From: [Mycobacterium] stephanolepidis | GTDB lineage: Bacteria > Actinomycetota > Actinomycetes > Mycobacteriales > Mycobacteriaceae | Assembly: GCF_002356335.1 (NCBI RefSeq) | Contig: NZ_AP018165.1 | Span: 248,001-312,000, forward strand | Reading direction: 5' to 3' | Length of the DNA: 64,000 bases | In this document: piece after piece, positions 1 to 8,749 of the stretch | Position numbering within the stretch: position 1 is the stretch's first letter | Layout of the letters: each line of letters opens with the position of its first letter | Program-made: the position numbers and the translations under genes | The notes under the pieces: model-generated | Seen by the model: the letters and a program-made list of their open reading frames with translations, nothing else | Told to the model about the DNA's origin: nothing | Database searches by the model: none

Positions 1-387
1 CGTGCGGCAGCGGTCATCGAGGAGACGCTGCGTTACGACCCGCCCGTGCATATGGTGGCCCGGGTCGCCGACGGTGACATGACGGTTGGTGGCTTCACCT
101 TCCCCAGTGGCGAGTGGGTGCTATTGATGCTCGCTGCCGCGCAACGTGATCCGGAGATCGGCCCGGACTTGGACGTCTTCGATCCGGATCGCGCCGAGAT
201 CAAACACCTGGCCTTCGGGCACGGTCCACACTTCTGCTTGGGTGCTCCGCTGGCGCGGTTGGAGGCCAAGCTGGCGTTGAGCTCGATCACCGCGCGGTTC
301 CCCGATGTGCGGTTGACCGGTGAGCCCAGCTACAAGCCGAACGTCACGCTGCGCGGACTCGCCGACCTTCCGGTACGCATCATCTAG
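1..387 (+). CDS. Cytochrome P450, C-terminal part (5' end outside window)
   Basis: The gene is open from the first base of the window and ends in TAG at 385-387, so only the last 128 residues are seen. It carries the P450 K-helix ExxR motif (E7-T-L-R10) and the haem-ligand loop FGHGPHFCLGAPLARLE, whose Cys is the axial thiolate. This is typical of soluble bacterial P450s fed by a ferredoxin. The substrate cannot be told from this end. It converges on the ABC transporter gene downstream, sharing 4 bp at the stops, so the two are not an operon. The family call is firm; the subfamily is unknown. Confidence 0.93.
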   Translation, partial: RAAAVIEETLRYDPPVHMVARVADGDMTVGGFTFPSGEWVLLMLAAAQRDPEIGPDLDVFDPDRAEIKHLAFGHGPHFCLGAPLARLEAKLALSSITARFPDVRLTGEPSYKPNVTLRGLADLPVRII

Positions 388-1838
388 TGGGCAACAGACC
401 TGGCTAGACGTTCCTCGACCCGATCCTGCACCACGGACATCACCATGCAGACGACCCAGTAATAGATGCCTGCGGTCAGATAAAGCGTGAAGAACTGGAA
501 GGTGGGGGCCGCGGCAACCTGTGCCGTGCGCATCACATCGGTCACCAGGATTGCCGATGCCAGTGAGGTGTCCTTCACCAGAGAGATCAGCGTGTTGGAC
601 AACGGGGGCACCGCGACCCGACTGGCCTGCGGAATGACGATGCGCCACAACGTGGTGCGGTAACTCATGCCCAGACTTGAGGCGGCCTCCCACTGCCCGC
701 GGGGGATGCTCAGGATGGACGACCGGATGATCTCGGCGGCGTAGCCGCCCACGTTGAGGCTGAAAGCGATGACCGCGGCGGGAAACGGACTGATCTTCAC
801 CCCGAATTCGGGCAGCGCGAAGAAGATCAGAAACAGCTGAAGCAGCAGCGGGGTACCCCGGATGATCGAGATGTAGATGCGGGCAAGACCGGAGAGCACC
901 CGGCGATCGGACATGCGGGCCAGCGCCACCCCGAGGGCGATGGCCAGCCCGATCGTGAAGCTGATGGCGGTCAGTGGAAGGGTGACCGTGAGCATGGCCC
1001 GCGCCATCGGCCACAGGTTGTGCAGGACCAGCTGGGTGTTGGATCTTCCCTCGCCGGAGTCGCCCTGGGCCGCTTGTGATTTCGTTTCGCTGGCCGTCCC
1101 GCTTATGTTGGCCTTGAGGTACTTCTCGGAGATGCGGGACAACGTACCGTCGGCCGACAACTGCTCCAGTGCCTTGTTCAACTCGGGCAGTAGACCGCTG
1201 TTCTTGCGGGCGGCGAACCCCTGCTCACTGCGTTCACCGGTGCTCCCGGCGATCTTCACCGCAGGGTCACCGGTGCTGGCCAGGTAGGCGTAGACCGCGA
1301 TGCTGTCGTTGACCACGACATCGACTCGGCCCTGGCTCAACAGCGTGATGGATTGGGTGAAGCCCTCGACGGCCTCCACCCGGGCGCCGGCGTCGCGGGC
1401 GATCTGGGACCAGTTGCTCGTAGCATTCTCGGCTGCCACCTTGCCGCGGATATCGGCGAGGCTGTGAATGGTGTTGTCGTCGGCTCGGGTGACAATCACA
1501 CCCTCGCCCACCGCATACGGCGTGGACAGGTCGTACTTGGCCTTACGTTCCGGGGTGATGGTCACCTGATTGGCCACCACGTCGAACCGCTCGGCGTCCA
1601 ACCCGGCGAAGATCGCGTCCCACGGTATCTCGACGAACTCCACGGGTCGGCCAAGTTTCTCGCCGACGGCGCGGGCGACATCCACGTCGTATCCGGTCAG
1701 CTCCCCGGTGCGTTCATCGTGAAAACTGAGTGGTGCGTAGACGCCCTCGGTGCCGACCCGCAGCGATTCTTGTGCCTGGCCTCCGCGCCCGGCTACTGCC
1801 AGCAGTGTCAGAAGTGCGAGCGCGAGGGCACGAAACAC
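384..1838 (-). CDS. Amino-acid ABC transporter, substrate-binding protein fused to permease
   Basis: This 484-residue protein joins two components that are usually separate. After a signal peptide (about 1-22), residues about 24-243 are a family 3 solute-binding protein of the glutamine/cystine type (LRVGTEGVYAPLSF, YDVDVARAVGEKLG, ADIRGKVAAEN). A polar linker (about 244-265) leads to a HisM/GlnP-type permease with the EAA loop EAASSLGMSYRTTLWRIVIP. The start chosen is GTG at 1838; its ribosome-binding site is weak. No ATP-binding subunit lies nearby, so it must borrow one encoded elsewhere. A polar amino acid is the likely substrate; the exact ligand is not predictable from what I can see. 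Confidence 0.9.
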   Translation of the reverse strand: MFRALALALLTLLAVAGRGGQAQESLRVGTEGVYAPLSFHDERTGELTGYDVDVARAVGEKLGRPVEFVEIPWDAIFAGLDAERFDVVANQVTITPERKAKYDLSTPYAVGEGVIVTRADDNTIHSLADIRGKVAAENATSNWSQIARDAGARVEAVEGFTQSITLLSQGRVDVVVNDSIAVYAYLASTGDPAVKIAGSTGERSEQGFAARKNSGLLPELNKALEQLSADGTLSRISEKYLKANISGTASETKSQAAQGDSGEGRSNTQLVLHNLWPMARAMLTVTLPLTAISFTIGLAIALGVALARMSDRRVLSGLARIYISIIRGTPLLLQLFLIFFALPEFGVKISPFPAAVIAFSLNVGGYAAEIIRSSILSIPRGQWEAASSLGMSYRTTLWRIVIPQASRVAVPPLSNTLISLVKDTSLASAILVTDVMRTAQVAAAPTFQFFTLYLTAGIYYWVVCMVMSVVQDRVEERLARSVAH

Positions 1839-1882
1839 CGCGGGAGGCTAACACAGTTCCGGTGCCGACAGGCTGCTTCGGA

Positions 1883-2758
1883 TCAGCGCGGGTATATCCA
1901 CGGGTCGCGCGGGATGCGTTGCGCGTCGAACTGTCCCAGCAGCTCCGCGGCATTCGCGGCCTCGTATCCGAGTGAGTCGCATATCAAATCGAAGGCTCGT
2001 TGCGCGCCCAGATCAGCGACGGTCACCGCGCCATCGCGTTTGGCCAGCCGCGCGCCCGCGGTGTTCAGGACCAGCGGAACATGGGCGTACGTCGGCACCG
2101 GATAGCCCAGCAGCGCACCGAGGTAGGCCTGCCGGGGCGCGGAGGCCAGCAGATCATCTCCGCGTACCACTTGGTCGATGCCTTGGGCGTGGTCGTCGAT
2201 CACCACCGCGACGTTGTAGGCGATCACGCCGTCGCCGCGGCGCACCACGAAATCGTCCACCAAGCCGGTGTATTCACCATGCAGCGCGTCCTGCACGGTG
2301 ACGGCAGAGTTCTCCGTCCGCAGCCGAAGTGCTGGTGGGCGTTCGGGGTGGGCCGCGCGGTGCTGTGCGCGCCGAGATTCCGACAGGTCTCGGCAGGTGC
2401 CCGGGTATGCGCCGGGAGGAGAATGCGGGGCCGTGGGTGCTTGGGCGATATCTTTTCTGCTGCAATAGCATTCGTACAGCTGGCCCCGAGATCGCAGTGT
2501 CGCCAGCACCGCGTCGTAGGCGGTGCTGCGATCCGACTGCCAGACCACGGGTTCATCCCACTCAAGACCGATCGCGGCGAGGTCGGCTAGTTGGCGCCGC
2601 GCCACGGTGGAGCTGGTGCGGGTGTCCAGGTCTTCCACCCGCATGAGGAACCCGCGGTCGCTCGAGCGTGCCAACAGCCATGCCAATAATGCCGTGCGCA
2701 GGTTGCCTATGTGCAGGTCGCCGGAAGGGCTCGGCGCGAATCGCCCGGCACCGTTCAC
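1883..2758 (-). CDS. gluQ: Glutamyl-Q tRNA(Asp) synthetase
   Basis: The 291-residue protein is a truncated glutamyl-tRNA-synthetase paralogue without an anticodon-binding domain, as in the YadB/GluQRS family, which attaches glutamate to the queuosine base at the wobble position of tRNA(Asp). Visible are the HIGH-like motif (HIGN, about residue 16-19), a KMSKS-like ARLAKRDG near residue 240, and a zinc-site pattern CYC followed by GAYPGTC. It lies just downstream of ligC on the same strand; its ATG overlaps the 3' end of ligC by 4 bp. Its function presupposes queuosine-modified tRNA, whose synthesis genes are not in this window. Confidence 0.9.
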   Translation of the reverse strand: MNGAGRFAPSPSGDLHIGNLRTALLAWLLARSSDRGFLMRVEDLDTRTSSTVARRQLADLAAIGLEWDEPVVWQSDRSTAYDAVLATLRSRGQLYECYCSRKDIAQAPTAPHSPPGAYPGTCRDLSESRRAQHRAAHPERPPALRLRTENSAVTVQDALHGEYTGLVDDFVVRRGDGVIAYNVAVVIDDHAQGIDQVVRGDDLLASAPRQAYLGALLGYPVPTYAHVPLVLNTAGARLAKRDGAVTVADLGAQRAFDLICDSLGYEAANAAELLGQFDAQRIPRDPWIYPR

Positions 2759-3819
2759 ACCAGACCCGGAACAATCTCGTTGAGACTGAACGCGATTGGC
2801 CGTTCGAGCTGTTCATAGGTGCAGGAACGCGGATCGCGATCCGGGCGCCAGCGGTTGAATTGTGCGGTGTGGCGAAACCGCACACCCTCCATGTGGTCAT
2901 AGCGGACCTCCACCACCCGTTCGGGGCGTAGCGCGACGAACGACAGGTCCTTGCCAGCATTCCAGCGTGAGCCGGCGTTCTTCTGCGGAGTGCGTTCACC
3001 GGCCTGATGAGCCGCCCAGTTCCAAGGGTGATCCTCCAGGTCGGTGACGAGCGGTTGCAGCTCCTGGAAGAGCCGCTTGCGTTCGGCCATCGGAAACGCG
3101 CCGATCACGCCGACCGAGGCCAACGCACCGTCGTCCTGATACAGACCCAGCAGCAGTGATCCGATGGCGTCATCACCGGACTTGTGCACCCGATATCCGG
3201 CCACCACGCAATCGGCGGTGCGCTCGGGTTTGATCTTGAACATCACCCGTTTGTCGGGCTGGTAGGCGATGGTCAATGGTTTCGCGATGAGGCCGTCGGT
3301 TCCGGCACCCTCGAACTCCTCGAACCAGCGCTCTGCCGTGTCGTGATCGGTGGTGGCGGGGGTGAGATGAATCGAGGTGCCTGCCCCGGACAGCGCGTCC
3401 GTCAGCGCGGCACGGCGCTCGCTGAACGGTCGTCCGGTGAAGTCCTCGTCCCCCAGCGCGAGCAGGTCGAAAGCGATGAATGAGGCGGGCGTCTGCTCAG
3501 CCAGCAGCCGCACCCGGGAATCTGCCGGATGAATCCGCTGCTGCAGCGCCTCGAAGTCCAGCCCCGACGCGGTGGCGATCACGATCTCCCCGTCGACAAC
3601 GCACCGCGGGGGCAGCTCGGCCAGTACGGCCGCCGCCAGCTCCGGAAAGTACCGGGTCAGCGGCTTTTCGTTGCGACTGCCCAGCTCCACCTCATTGCCG
3701 TCGCGAAAGACGATCGACCTGAACCCATCCCACTTGGGCTCGTATGACGCGTCGGCCGGGATTTTCGCGACAGGTTTCGCAAGCATTGGCGCGATAGGAG
3801 GCATGACGGGCAGGTCCAT
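2755..3819 (-). CDS. ligC: ATP-dependent DNA ligase LigC
   Basis: The 354-residue protein matches mycobacterial LigC (Rv3731) along its full length. The nucleotidyltransferase domain has the KxDG motif (K29-W-D-G) holding the lysine that is adenylated, then DGEI, FIAFDLL, DGLIAK and FKIK. The C-terminal half is the OB-fold. The start at 3819 gives MDLPVMPP, as in the M. tuberculosis protein; an in-frame ATG at 3825 is possible. LigC works with Prim-PolC in a stationary-phase base-excision repair route (published for mycobacteria). Its start faces that of Prim-PolC with almost no space between them. Confidence 0.95.
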   Translation of the reverse strand: MDLPVMPPIAPMLAKPVAKIPADASYEPKWDGFRSIVFRDGNEVELGSRNEKPLTRYFPELAAAVLAELPPRCVVDGEIVIATASGLDFEALQQRIHPADSRVRLLAEQTPASFIAFDLLALGDEDFTGRPFSERRAALTDALSGAGTSIHLTPATTDHDTAERWFEEFEGAGTDGLIAKPLTIAYQPDKRVMFKIKPERTADCVVAGYRVHKSGDDAIGSLLLGLYQDDGALASVGVIGAFPMAERKRLFQELQPLVTDLEDHPWNWAAHQAGERTPQKNAGSRWNAGKDLSFVALRPERVVEVRYDHMEGVRFRHTAQFNRWRPDRDPRSCTYEQLERPIAFSLNEIVPGLV

Positions 3820-3825
3820 TCCCAT

Positions 3826-4866
3826 ATGATGACGGTAATGCCCACGCCCGCCGAGGAACTGGATGTCGACGGCATCGCCGTCCGGCTGAGCAACCCTGAC
3901 AAGGTGTACTTCCCTCAGTTGGGGGCTGATGGCGGCACCAAGCGGCATCTCGCCGAGTACTACCGCACCGTCGCGCTCGGACCGATGATGAACGCGCTGC
4001 GGGACCGTCCCACGCATCTGCAGCGCTTCCCCGACGGCATCGACGGCGAGGAGATCTACCAAAAGCGCCTGCCCAAGCACTATCCCGACTACCTGGACGG
4101 CTGCGAGGTGACGTTCCCGTCCGGCCGCACCGCCGAGGTCCTGCGGGTGACCACGCCCGCCGCGATCGTGTGGGCGGCGCAGATGGGCACGGTGACGTTG
4201 CATCCGTGGCAGGTGCGATATCCCGATCTGGACCACCCTGACGAGCTGCGTATCGATTTGGACCCGCAGCCGGGTACCGGATTCGACGAAGCCAAATCAG
4301 TGGCGCTCGATGTGCTGCGTCCGCTACTGGATGAGCTGGGGTTTGTCGCCTATCCGAAAACTTCGGGCGGCCGCGGTATCCACATCTATCTGCGCATCGA
4401 GACCCGTTGGGATTTCATCGAGGTACGCCGTGCCGGTATCGCGCTGGCCCGCGAGGTGGAACGGCGCGCACCCCGGCAGGTGACAACCTCGTGGTGGAAG
4501 GAAGAGCGCGGCGAGCGCATCTTCATCGACTTCAATCAGAATGCGCGTGATCGCACCATGGCGTCGGCCTACTCGGTGCGGCGCACGCCGATCGCCACCG
4601 TTTCCACGCCGCTGACGTGGGAAGAACTCGCCGACGCCGAGCCCGATGACTTCACCATCGCGACCGTGCCCGACCTGCTCCGGAAACGTCCGGACCCCAT
4701 GGCCGATATGGATGATGCGCCGCAGTCGATCGAGCCGCTGCTTGAGATGGTAGAACGGGACGAGGCAAACGGACTGGGCGATATGCCCTACCCGCCGAAC
4801 TACCCGAAGATGCCGGGAGAACCGAAACGCGTTCAGCCGTCCCGGGATACCGATAGGAAGCAGTAG
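3826..4866 (+). CDS. Prim-PolC, LigD-polymerase-like DNA repair polymerase
   Basis: This 346-residue protein is a stand-alone version of the LigD polymerase domain (archaeo-eukaryotic primase fold), orthologous to Rv3730c (PolD1/Prim-PolC). The metal-binding pair is D144-L-D146 in RIDLDPQPG; GGRGIHIYLR and RTMASAYSVRRTP are conserved family motifs. It fills short gaps, preferring ribonucleotides, and partners LigC, encoded divergently. ATGs at 3826, 3829 and 3838 are all in frame; 3826 directly abuts the opposite gene. The stop codon overlaps the GTG of the next gene (TAGTG), suggesting coupling. Confidence 0.93.
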   Translation: MMTVMPTPAEELDVDGIAVRLSNPDKVYFPQLGADGGTKRHLAEYYRTVALGPMMNALRDRPTHLQRFPDGIDGEEIYQKRLPKHYPDYLDGCEVTFPSGRTAEVLRVTTPAAIVWAAQMGTVTLHPWQVRYPDLDHPDELRIDLDPQPGTGFDEAKSVALDVLRPLLDELGFVAYPKTSGGRGIHIYLRIETRWDFIEVRRAGIALAREVERRAPRQVTTSWWKEERGERIFIDFNQNARDRTMASAYSVRRTPIATVSTPLTWEELADAEPDDFTIATVPDLLRKRPDPMADMDDAPQSIEPLLEMVERDEANGLGDMPYPPNYPKMPGEPKRVQPSRDTDRKQ

Positions 4867-6122
4867 TGACGGTCCGCAGCATGTCGTGGCGGGCGGCCGG
4901 CCTATGGCTGGCGGTCGGCGTGGTCGCGGTGCTGCTACAGCATTGGCTGATACCACTGAACGCCCCGAACAGCTTCGGACTGTTCAGCAATGGTGGCGAT
5001 CTGATGACCTACCGGTTCGGGGGTCTGCGGGTGCTGCACGGCGAGCCGTTGTATGTCACAGAGATTCCTGATGCCGGGTGGTTCACGTACACACCGTTCG
5101 CAGGATTACTCTTCGCCCCTCTGGGTTTCGTGCCGTTGGGGACGGCGAAGGTTATCTGGTTCCTGGTGAATCTGGTGGCGCTGTTCGCCATCATCTGGCG
5201 GTGCTGGCGGGTTCTTGGATTCTCGGCCGATGGTCCGTTGGCTGTCGCGTGTGTGGGAATGAACTTGGTGGCCTGGGATATTCAGCCAGTCCATGGAACC
5301 CTGTGGCAGGGGCAGGTCAATCTCGTGCTGGCCGCGCTCATCATCTGGGATCTCACGAGGCCGGCGGGTGCGCGGTGGCGTGGTTGGTCGGTGGGTGTGG
5401 CCTCGGGGGTCAAACTCACGGCCATCATTTTCGTTCCCTACCTGCTGATCTCCCGGCAGTGGCGGGCGGCGGTGGCGGCCATGGTCACGGCGGTGGGCAC
5501 CGTGGTGTTGGGATGGATTGTGCTGCCTTCGGATTCGTCCGACTACTGGCTGGGTGCGGTGCGTACCACCGGCCACATCGGTTCCCTGGACCATCCCGCC
5601 AATGCATCGATAGGTGGTGCACTGTCGAATATCTATGCACCGCAATCGATGCCGATGTGGTTGTGGGTGCTGCTCGCGGGCGGAGCCGCGCTGCTGGGAA
5701 TGGCCGCCGCACGCAGGGCGCACGGAGACGGGCGGGAGCTGCTGGCCGTCACGGTCGTCGGCATGGTCGGCTGCGTGGTCTCTCCGTTGGCATGGGGCCA
5801 TCACTGGGTGTGGACGGTGCCGTTGATGGTGTTGTTGGTCAACCAGATCCTGATCGCTCGTGGTGCCCAGCGGTGGCGGTGGGCGGCGGTGACGGTTGTG
5901 ATCGCGGCGATCGTGTCCATGTGGTGGTACCTGGTGCTGTACGTCCGCGCGATGCGGATAAACCCCGATTTCGGGTCCTACATCACCGCGTGGGATGCCG
6001 TGATCGCACAGATGTCGCGTGGTGAAAGAGTTTTCGACTCGGCCTTCTTTCCGTTGCTGTTCCTCACGGTGGCGATTTGGATACTGGCAACGCGATCTCG
6101 TCCTGCCGGTACCGTGCAGTAA
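4866..6122 (+). CDS. GT87/DUF2029 polyprenyl-phosphate-mannose-dependent mannosyltransferase-like membrane protein
   Basis: This is a 418-residue polytopic membrane protein with about ten hydrophobic segments. It resembles the GT-C glycosyltransferase family GT87 (PimE-like alpha-1,2-mannosyltransferases of mycobacterial PIM/LM/LAM assembly). Family features include an acidic residue in the first periplasmic loop (NGGDLMTYRFGG), a conserved YTPFAGLLFAPL stretch and WQGQVNL. Such enzymes use polyprenyl-phosphomannose on the outer face of the membrane. The acceptor cannot be assigned. It starts with GTG overlapping the Prim-PolC stop and ends in TAATG overlapping the lipoprotein gene, so the three form a tight operon. 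Confidence 0.85.
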   Translation: MTVRSMSWRAAGLWLAVGVVAVLLQHWLIPLNAPNSFGLFSNGGDLMTYRFGGLRVLHGEPLYVTEIPDAGWFTYTPFAGLLFAPLGFVPLGTAKVIWFLVNLVALFAIIWRCWRVLGFSADGPLAVACVGMNLVAWDIQPVHGTLWQGQVNLVLAALIIWDLTRPAGARWRGWSVGVASGVKLTAIIFVPYLLISRQWRAAVAAMVTAVGTVVLGWIVLPSDSSDYWLGAVRTTGHIGSLDHPANASIGGALSNIYAPQSMPMWLWVLLAGGAALLGMAAARRAHGDGRELLAVTVVGMVGCVVSPLAWGHHWVWTVPLMVLLVNQILIARGAQRWRWAAVTVVIAAIVSMWWYLVLYVRAMRINPDFGSYITAWDAVIAQMSRGERVFDSAFFPLLFLTVAIWILATRSRPAGTVQ

Positions 6123-6628
6123 TGAAACGTTGGGCCGTGGCCTGTGCCGTAGCGCTTTTCGCGGTGGGCGGCTGCTCGGCCTGGGGCGAGCCCAAGTCCA
6201 CCCAGACCTCCTACACGCCGCAAAAGACCGGAGCGTCGCCGATCCGCTACGACTCCGAACCCTTGGAGCAGCGTTTCCCGAAGCTGCCGAAGCCGGTGAC
6301 CGGTGAATGGGTCCAGGGCTTCTTCGGCGACGAGCCTCTGCCCGGTCCGACCACCACGTATTGGGTGGACGCCATCATCGAAATGCCGCCCCAGCAGTTG
6401 GCCGCGTACGTGGCGCCCTTCCGCTCCAGCATGGTCCTGGCCACCAGACCACGTCTGTGGAAGACACTCGATGCGGGTGTGCCCTCCTCCGCGCAGTTCG
6501 AACGCAGCGACGAGCTCGATCGAATGCTGTCGACCAACACCGCGAAGGGCGGATGGGAGGTCAAAGCGTTCGCTCCTAAGGACGGTTCGGTGCTCGTCTT
6601 GTCCGCCCAGGGGAAGGACGCGATCTAG
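6122..6628 (+). CDS. Small secreted lipoprotein, unknown function
   Basis: The 168-residue product begins with a lipoprotein signal peptide and a lipobox-like AVGGC, placing the acylated Cys near residue 18. The remainder is hydrophilic with no recognised motif and contains no second Cys. The start is ATG at 6122, inside the TAATG overlap with the mannosyltransferase gene, which argues for co-translation and perhaps a role beside that enzyme at the cell envelope (inference). It converges with the membrane-protein gene on the other strand, sharing 4 bp. Confidence 0.8.
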   Translation: MKRWAVACAVALFAVGGCSAWGEPKSTQTSYTPQKTGASPIRYDSEPLEQRFPKLPKPVTGEWVQGFFGDEPLPGPTTTYWVDAIIEMPPQQLAAYVAPFRSSMVLATRPRLWKTLDAGVPSSAQFERSDELDRMLSTNTAKGGWEVKAFAPKDGSVLVLSAQGKDAI

Positions 6629-7311
6629 GACCTGCGGGTGCGACGGTTCCGTAGACCGCGTGCCGGTTCGAGCGCTTCCCCGTCCTCGATGTCCGGGGCT
6701 TCGGTGTCGTGCGTGGTCTCGGTGTCTTGAGCGGCAGCCTCGACTGCCTCGTCAACTGCAGACTCCTCGACCGGGGATTCGTCGGCCTTCGCGGTCTCGT
6801 CCGTGTCCAGTGTGGGCTCGGTGACCTCGATGGGCTTCTTCTTGGCCGGACGGGGCGTGCGTTCCTTTTCCGGGCTTTCGGCCACGAATGCCAGGTGATA
6901 GGCCGCGAAGGCCAGGATTCCGATCGCCCCGGCCGCGCCGTACGCCCCGAACTCCCAGATGCCGAACCGATCGAGGCTCAGCCAGATCTCGGCGGTCGCC
7001 GTACCGATGATCAGCGCACCGGCCAGGAAATGGCCGATGAAGGCCGCCGCCCGCAGCGTGAGCGCGAGCTGTGGTGTCGCGAACTCGGGCCGACGGGCCT
7101 GTCGCCAGCGGATCAGGGCGGGGACACCGGCGGCCGCCAGCAGTACCCCGGCGAGGATGCGCAGCCCGGTACCTAAGGCGTGACTGGTGGTCCCGTCCAG
7201 TTCGGGCCAGCGGGGCAGCACGAAAAAGAAAAAAAGCAGTCCCGCGATCAAGGAGAGAGCGGCATGGCTGCTGGTCAGAACGATGGTCGCCGTCCGGCGT
7301 CCGGCAGCCAT
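6625..7311 (-). CDS. Four-TM membrane protein with acidic tail, in the Rv3723/LucA position
   Basis: The 228-residue protein has about four membrane helices in residues 10-150 followed by a cytosolic tail rich in Glu, Asp, Ala and Thr (about 160-215) and a basic end (RGLRNRRTRRS). The start is ATG at 7311 (MAAGRRTATIVLTS); upstream codons in the same frame belong to the tRNA gene and are not coding. By position, next to tRNA-Ser and near aspC and ffs, it could be the orthologue of M. tuberculosis Rv3723 (LucA, which links Mce1 and Mce4 lipid import). I rely on synteny and topology for that, not on a remembered alignment. Confidence 0.72.
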   Translation of the reverse strand: MAAGRRTATIVLTSSHAALSLIAGLLFFFFVLPRWPELDGTTSHALGTGLRILAGVLLAAAGVPALIRWRQARRPEFATPQLALTLRAAAFIGHFLAGALIIGTATAEIWLSLDRFGIWEFGAYGAAGAIGILAFAAYHLAFVAESPEKERTPRPAKKKPIEVTEPTLDTDETAKADESPVEESAVDEAVEAAAQDTETTHDTEAPDIEDGEALEPARGLRNRRTRRS

Positions 7312-7336
7312 TGCCCTCCTTGATGCGGTCCTGCAG

Positions 7337-7425
7337 TGGCGGAGGATAGGGGATTTGAACCCCTGAGGGCTATTAACCCAACCCGCGTTCCAGGCGAGCG
7401 CCATAGGCCACTAGGCGAATCCTCC
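7337..7425 (-). tRNA. tRNA-Ser(GGA)
   Basis: Read on the minus strand, the 89-nt sequence folds as a class II tRNA. The acceptor stem is GGAGGAT/ATCCTCC, with G as discriminator and an encoded CCA (7337-7339). The anticodon stem CTCGC/GCGGG holds the loop CTGGAAC, giving anticodon GGA. A long variable arm typical of tRNA-Ser follows, then the T arm with GGTTCAAATCC. It sits between the MFS gene and the membrane-protein gene, 25 nt upstream of the latter. Confidence 0.96.
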
Positions 7426-7430
7426 GTCGG

Positions 7431-8612
7431 TCATGGTAGCGGACTGCGCTGGGTGCCTATGTCCACCGTCGTCTTGACCGGCCCAGATGCGTTCCGCCGC
7501 GAGCTCGCGACGAGCACCGCTCCGCCGATCAGCGCCGCCACCAGCACCCCGAGCAGGGGCCGGAATCCGAGGCCGTGGGCGAGGTAGGGCGCGGCGCTGG
7601 CGCCGAGAAAAACTGTGAAGCCGTACAGGGCGGTACCGGCACCACGCCGGGGAGCCGCTCGATCGCCGAACATGGTGACCATCGCCGTCGATGCGATCGC
7701 GATACCGGCGACGAAGATATTGCTGCCCACGACGATGACGGGAACAGAGCCGGCACCCAGGGCCTCCACGGCAAGCCCGGCGGCGGCCAGTGAGTACCCC
7801 GCCAACGCACCGGTCTCGGTGCCGACCTTGCCCACCCACGAGCCGACGAACGGGGCGACCAGCATCCCGGGAATGCCCGCCAGCCGAATGGTGGTGCCCA
7901 TGGATTCAGGCAGGTGCAACGCATCCACCAACTGGGTCGCCAGGCTTGTGTACATCGCCACGAACGACAACATCAGCACGAACACGGCGGCCAGCGGCAC
8001 CGCGATGTCTCGGCGGGTGAGTAGACGGGCCTGCGCGGCGAAACCGGACACCACCCGTGCCGAGGGATCGCCGCTGCGCTCCTCCCGCATGACGAATGCC
8101 AGCGGTAGGACATTCAGCGCGAGTCCGGCCGCACTGACCCAGAACACCCACTGCCAACCCCACGCGTGAGTGACGAGGGAGGCCATCACCTGCCCGAGCA
8201 CCCCGGCCATCAGATACGCGGTGGATACCGCACCGATCGCGGTAGTCGCCGTCCGTCGGGGCAGAGCCTCTCCGAGATAGCTCAGCGCAGACGGTGAGAA
8301 CGCACCGCCGGCGAAACCCTGCAGCACGCGGATCAGTCCGAACAACGCAGGTGTGGGGGCGAACGGCACCAGGAGGGTGAGGAAGGCCATCACCGATACC
8401 CCGGCGATCAGTACACGCCGGCGTCCGAATCGATCGGTGACGGGACCGAACAGCAGGAATCCGGCGGCGTAACCGAAGAGAGCCGAGGAGAGGGCGGGCG
8501 TCATGTTGTGCCCGTCGTAGGACGCCGATACGGCGTCGTGGATCGGAATCCACACGTAGAGCTGCATGGTGACCTGTAGCGCGCACAGCACGATCAGGAC
8601 AACCCGCGTCAT
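7431..8612 (-). CDS. MFS transporter
   Basis: The 393-residue protein has about 12 hydrophobic segments and the MFS motif A variant GPVTDRFGRRRVL between helices 2 and 3, with RVLQGFAGGAFSP in helix 4. The layout resembles drug:proton antiporters and sugar-efflux/YnfM-like carriers. The start is ATG at 8612. It ends 5 nt upstream of the tRNA-Ser gene on the same strand. The substrate is unknown. Its 5' end faces the PhzE chimaera gene, so it might export a product of that pathway, but only adjacency supports this. Confidence 0.88.
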   Translation of the reverse strand: MTRVVLIVLCALQVTMQLYVWIPIHDAVSASYDGHNMTPALSSALFGYAAGFLLFGPVTDRFGRRRVLIAGVSVMAFLTLLVPFAPTPALFGLIRVLQGFAGGAFSPSALSYLGEALPRRTATTAIGAVSTAYLMAGVLGQVMASLVTHAWGWQWVFWVSAAGLALNVLPLAFVMREERSGDPSARVVSGFAAQARLLTRRDIAVPLAAVFVLMLSFVAMYTSLATQLVDALHLPESMGTTIRLAGIPGMLVAPFVGSWVGKVGTETGALAGYSLAAAGLAVEALGAGSVPVIVVGSNIFVAGIAIASTAMVTMFGDRAAPRRGAGTALYGFTVFLGASAAPYLAHGLGFRPLLGVLVAALIGGAVLVASSRRNASGPVKTTVDIGTQRSPLP

Positions 8613-8749
8613 TTCTGCACTATTTGTCCGGCGGGCGTTCACCGGCAACCACCATCGGCATTGTCCGTCACGTCCAAGACTCGGCGATTCCCAGCAATTC
8701 CCCAGAATGCACGGAACCTTCTTCCAGGAAGGGCACCGACAATCATGGC

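Noticed and set aside
7311..7404. Longer start of the membrane protein reading through the tRNA-Ser gene
   Set aside because: The tRNA is unambiguous, and ATG 7311 gives a normal protein start.
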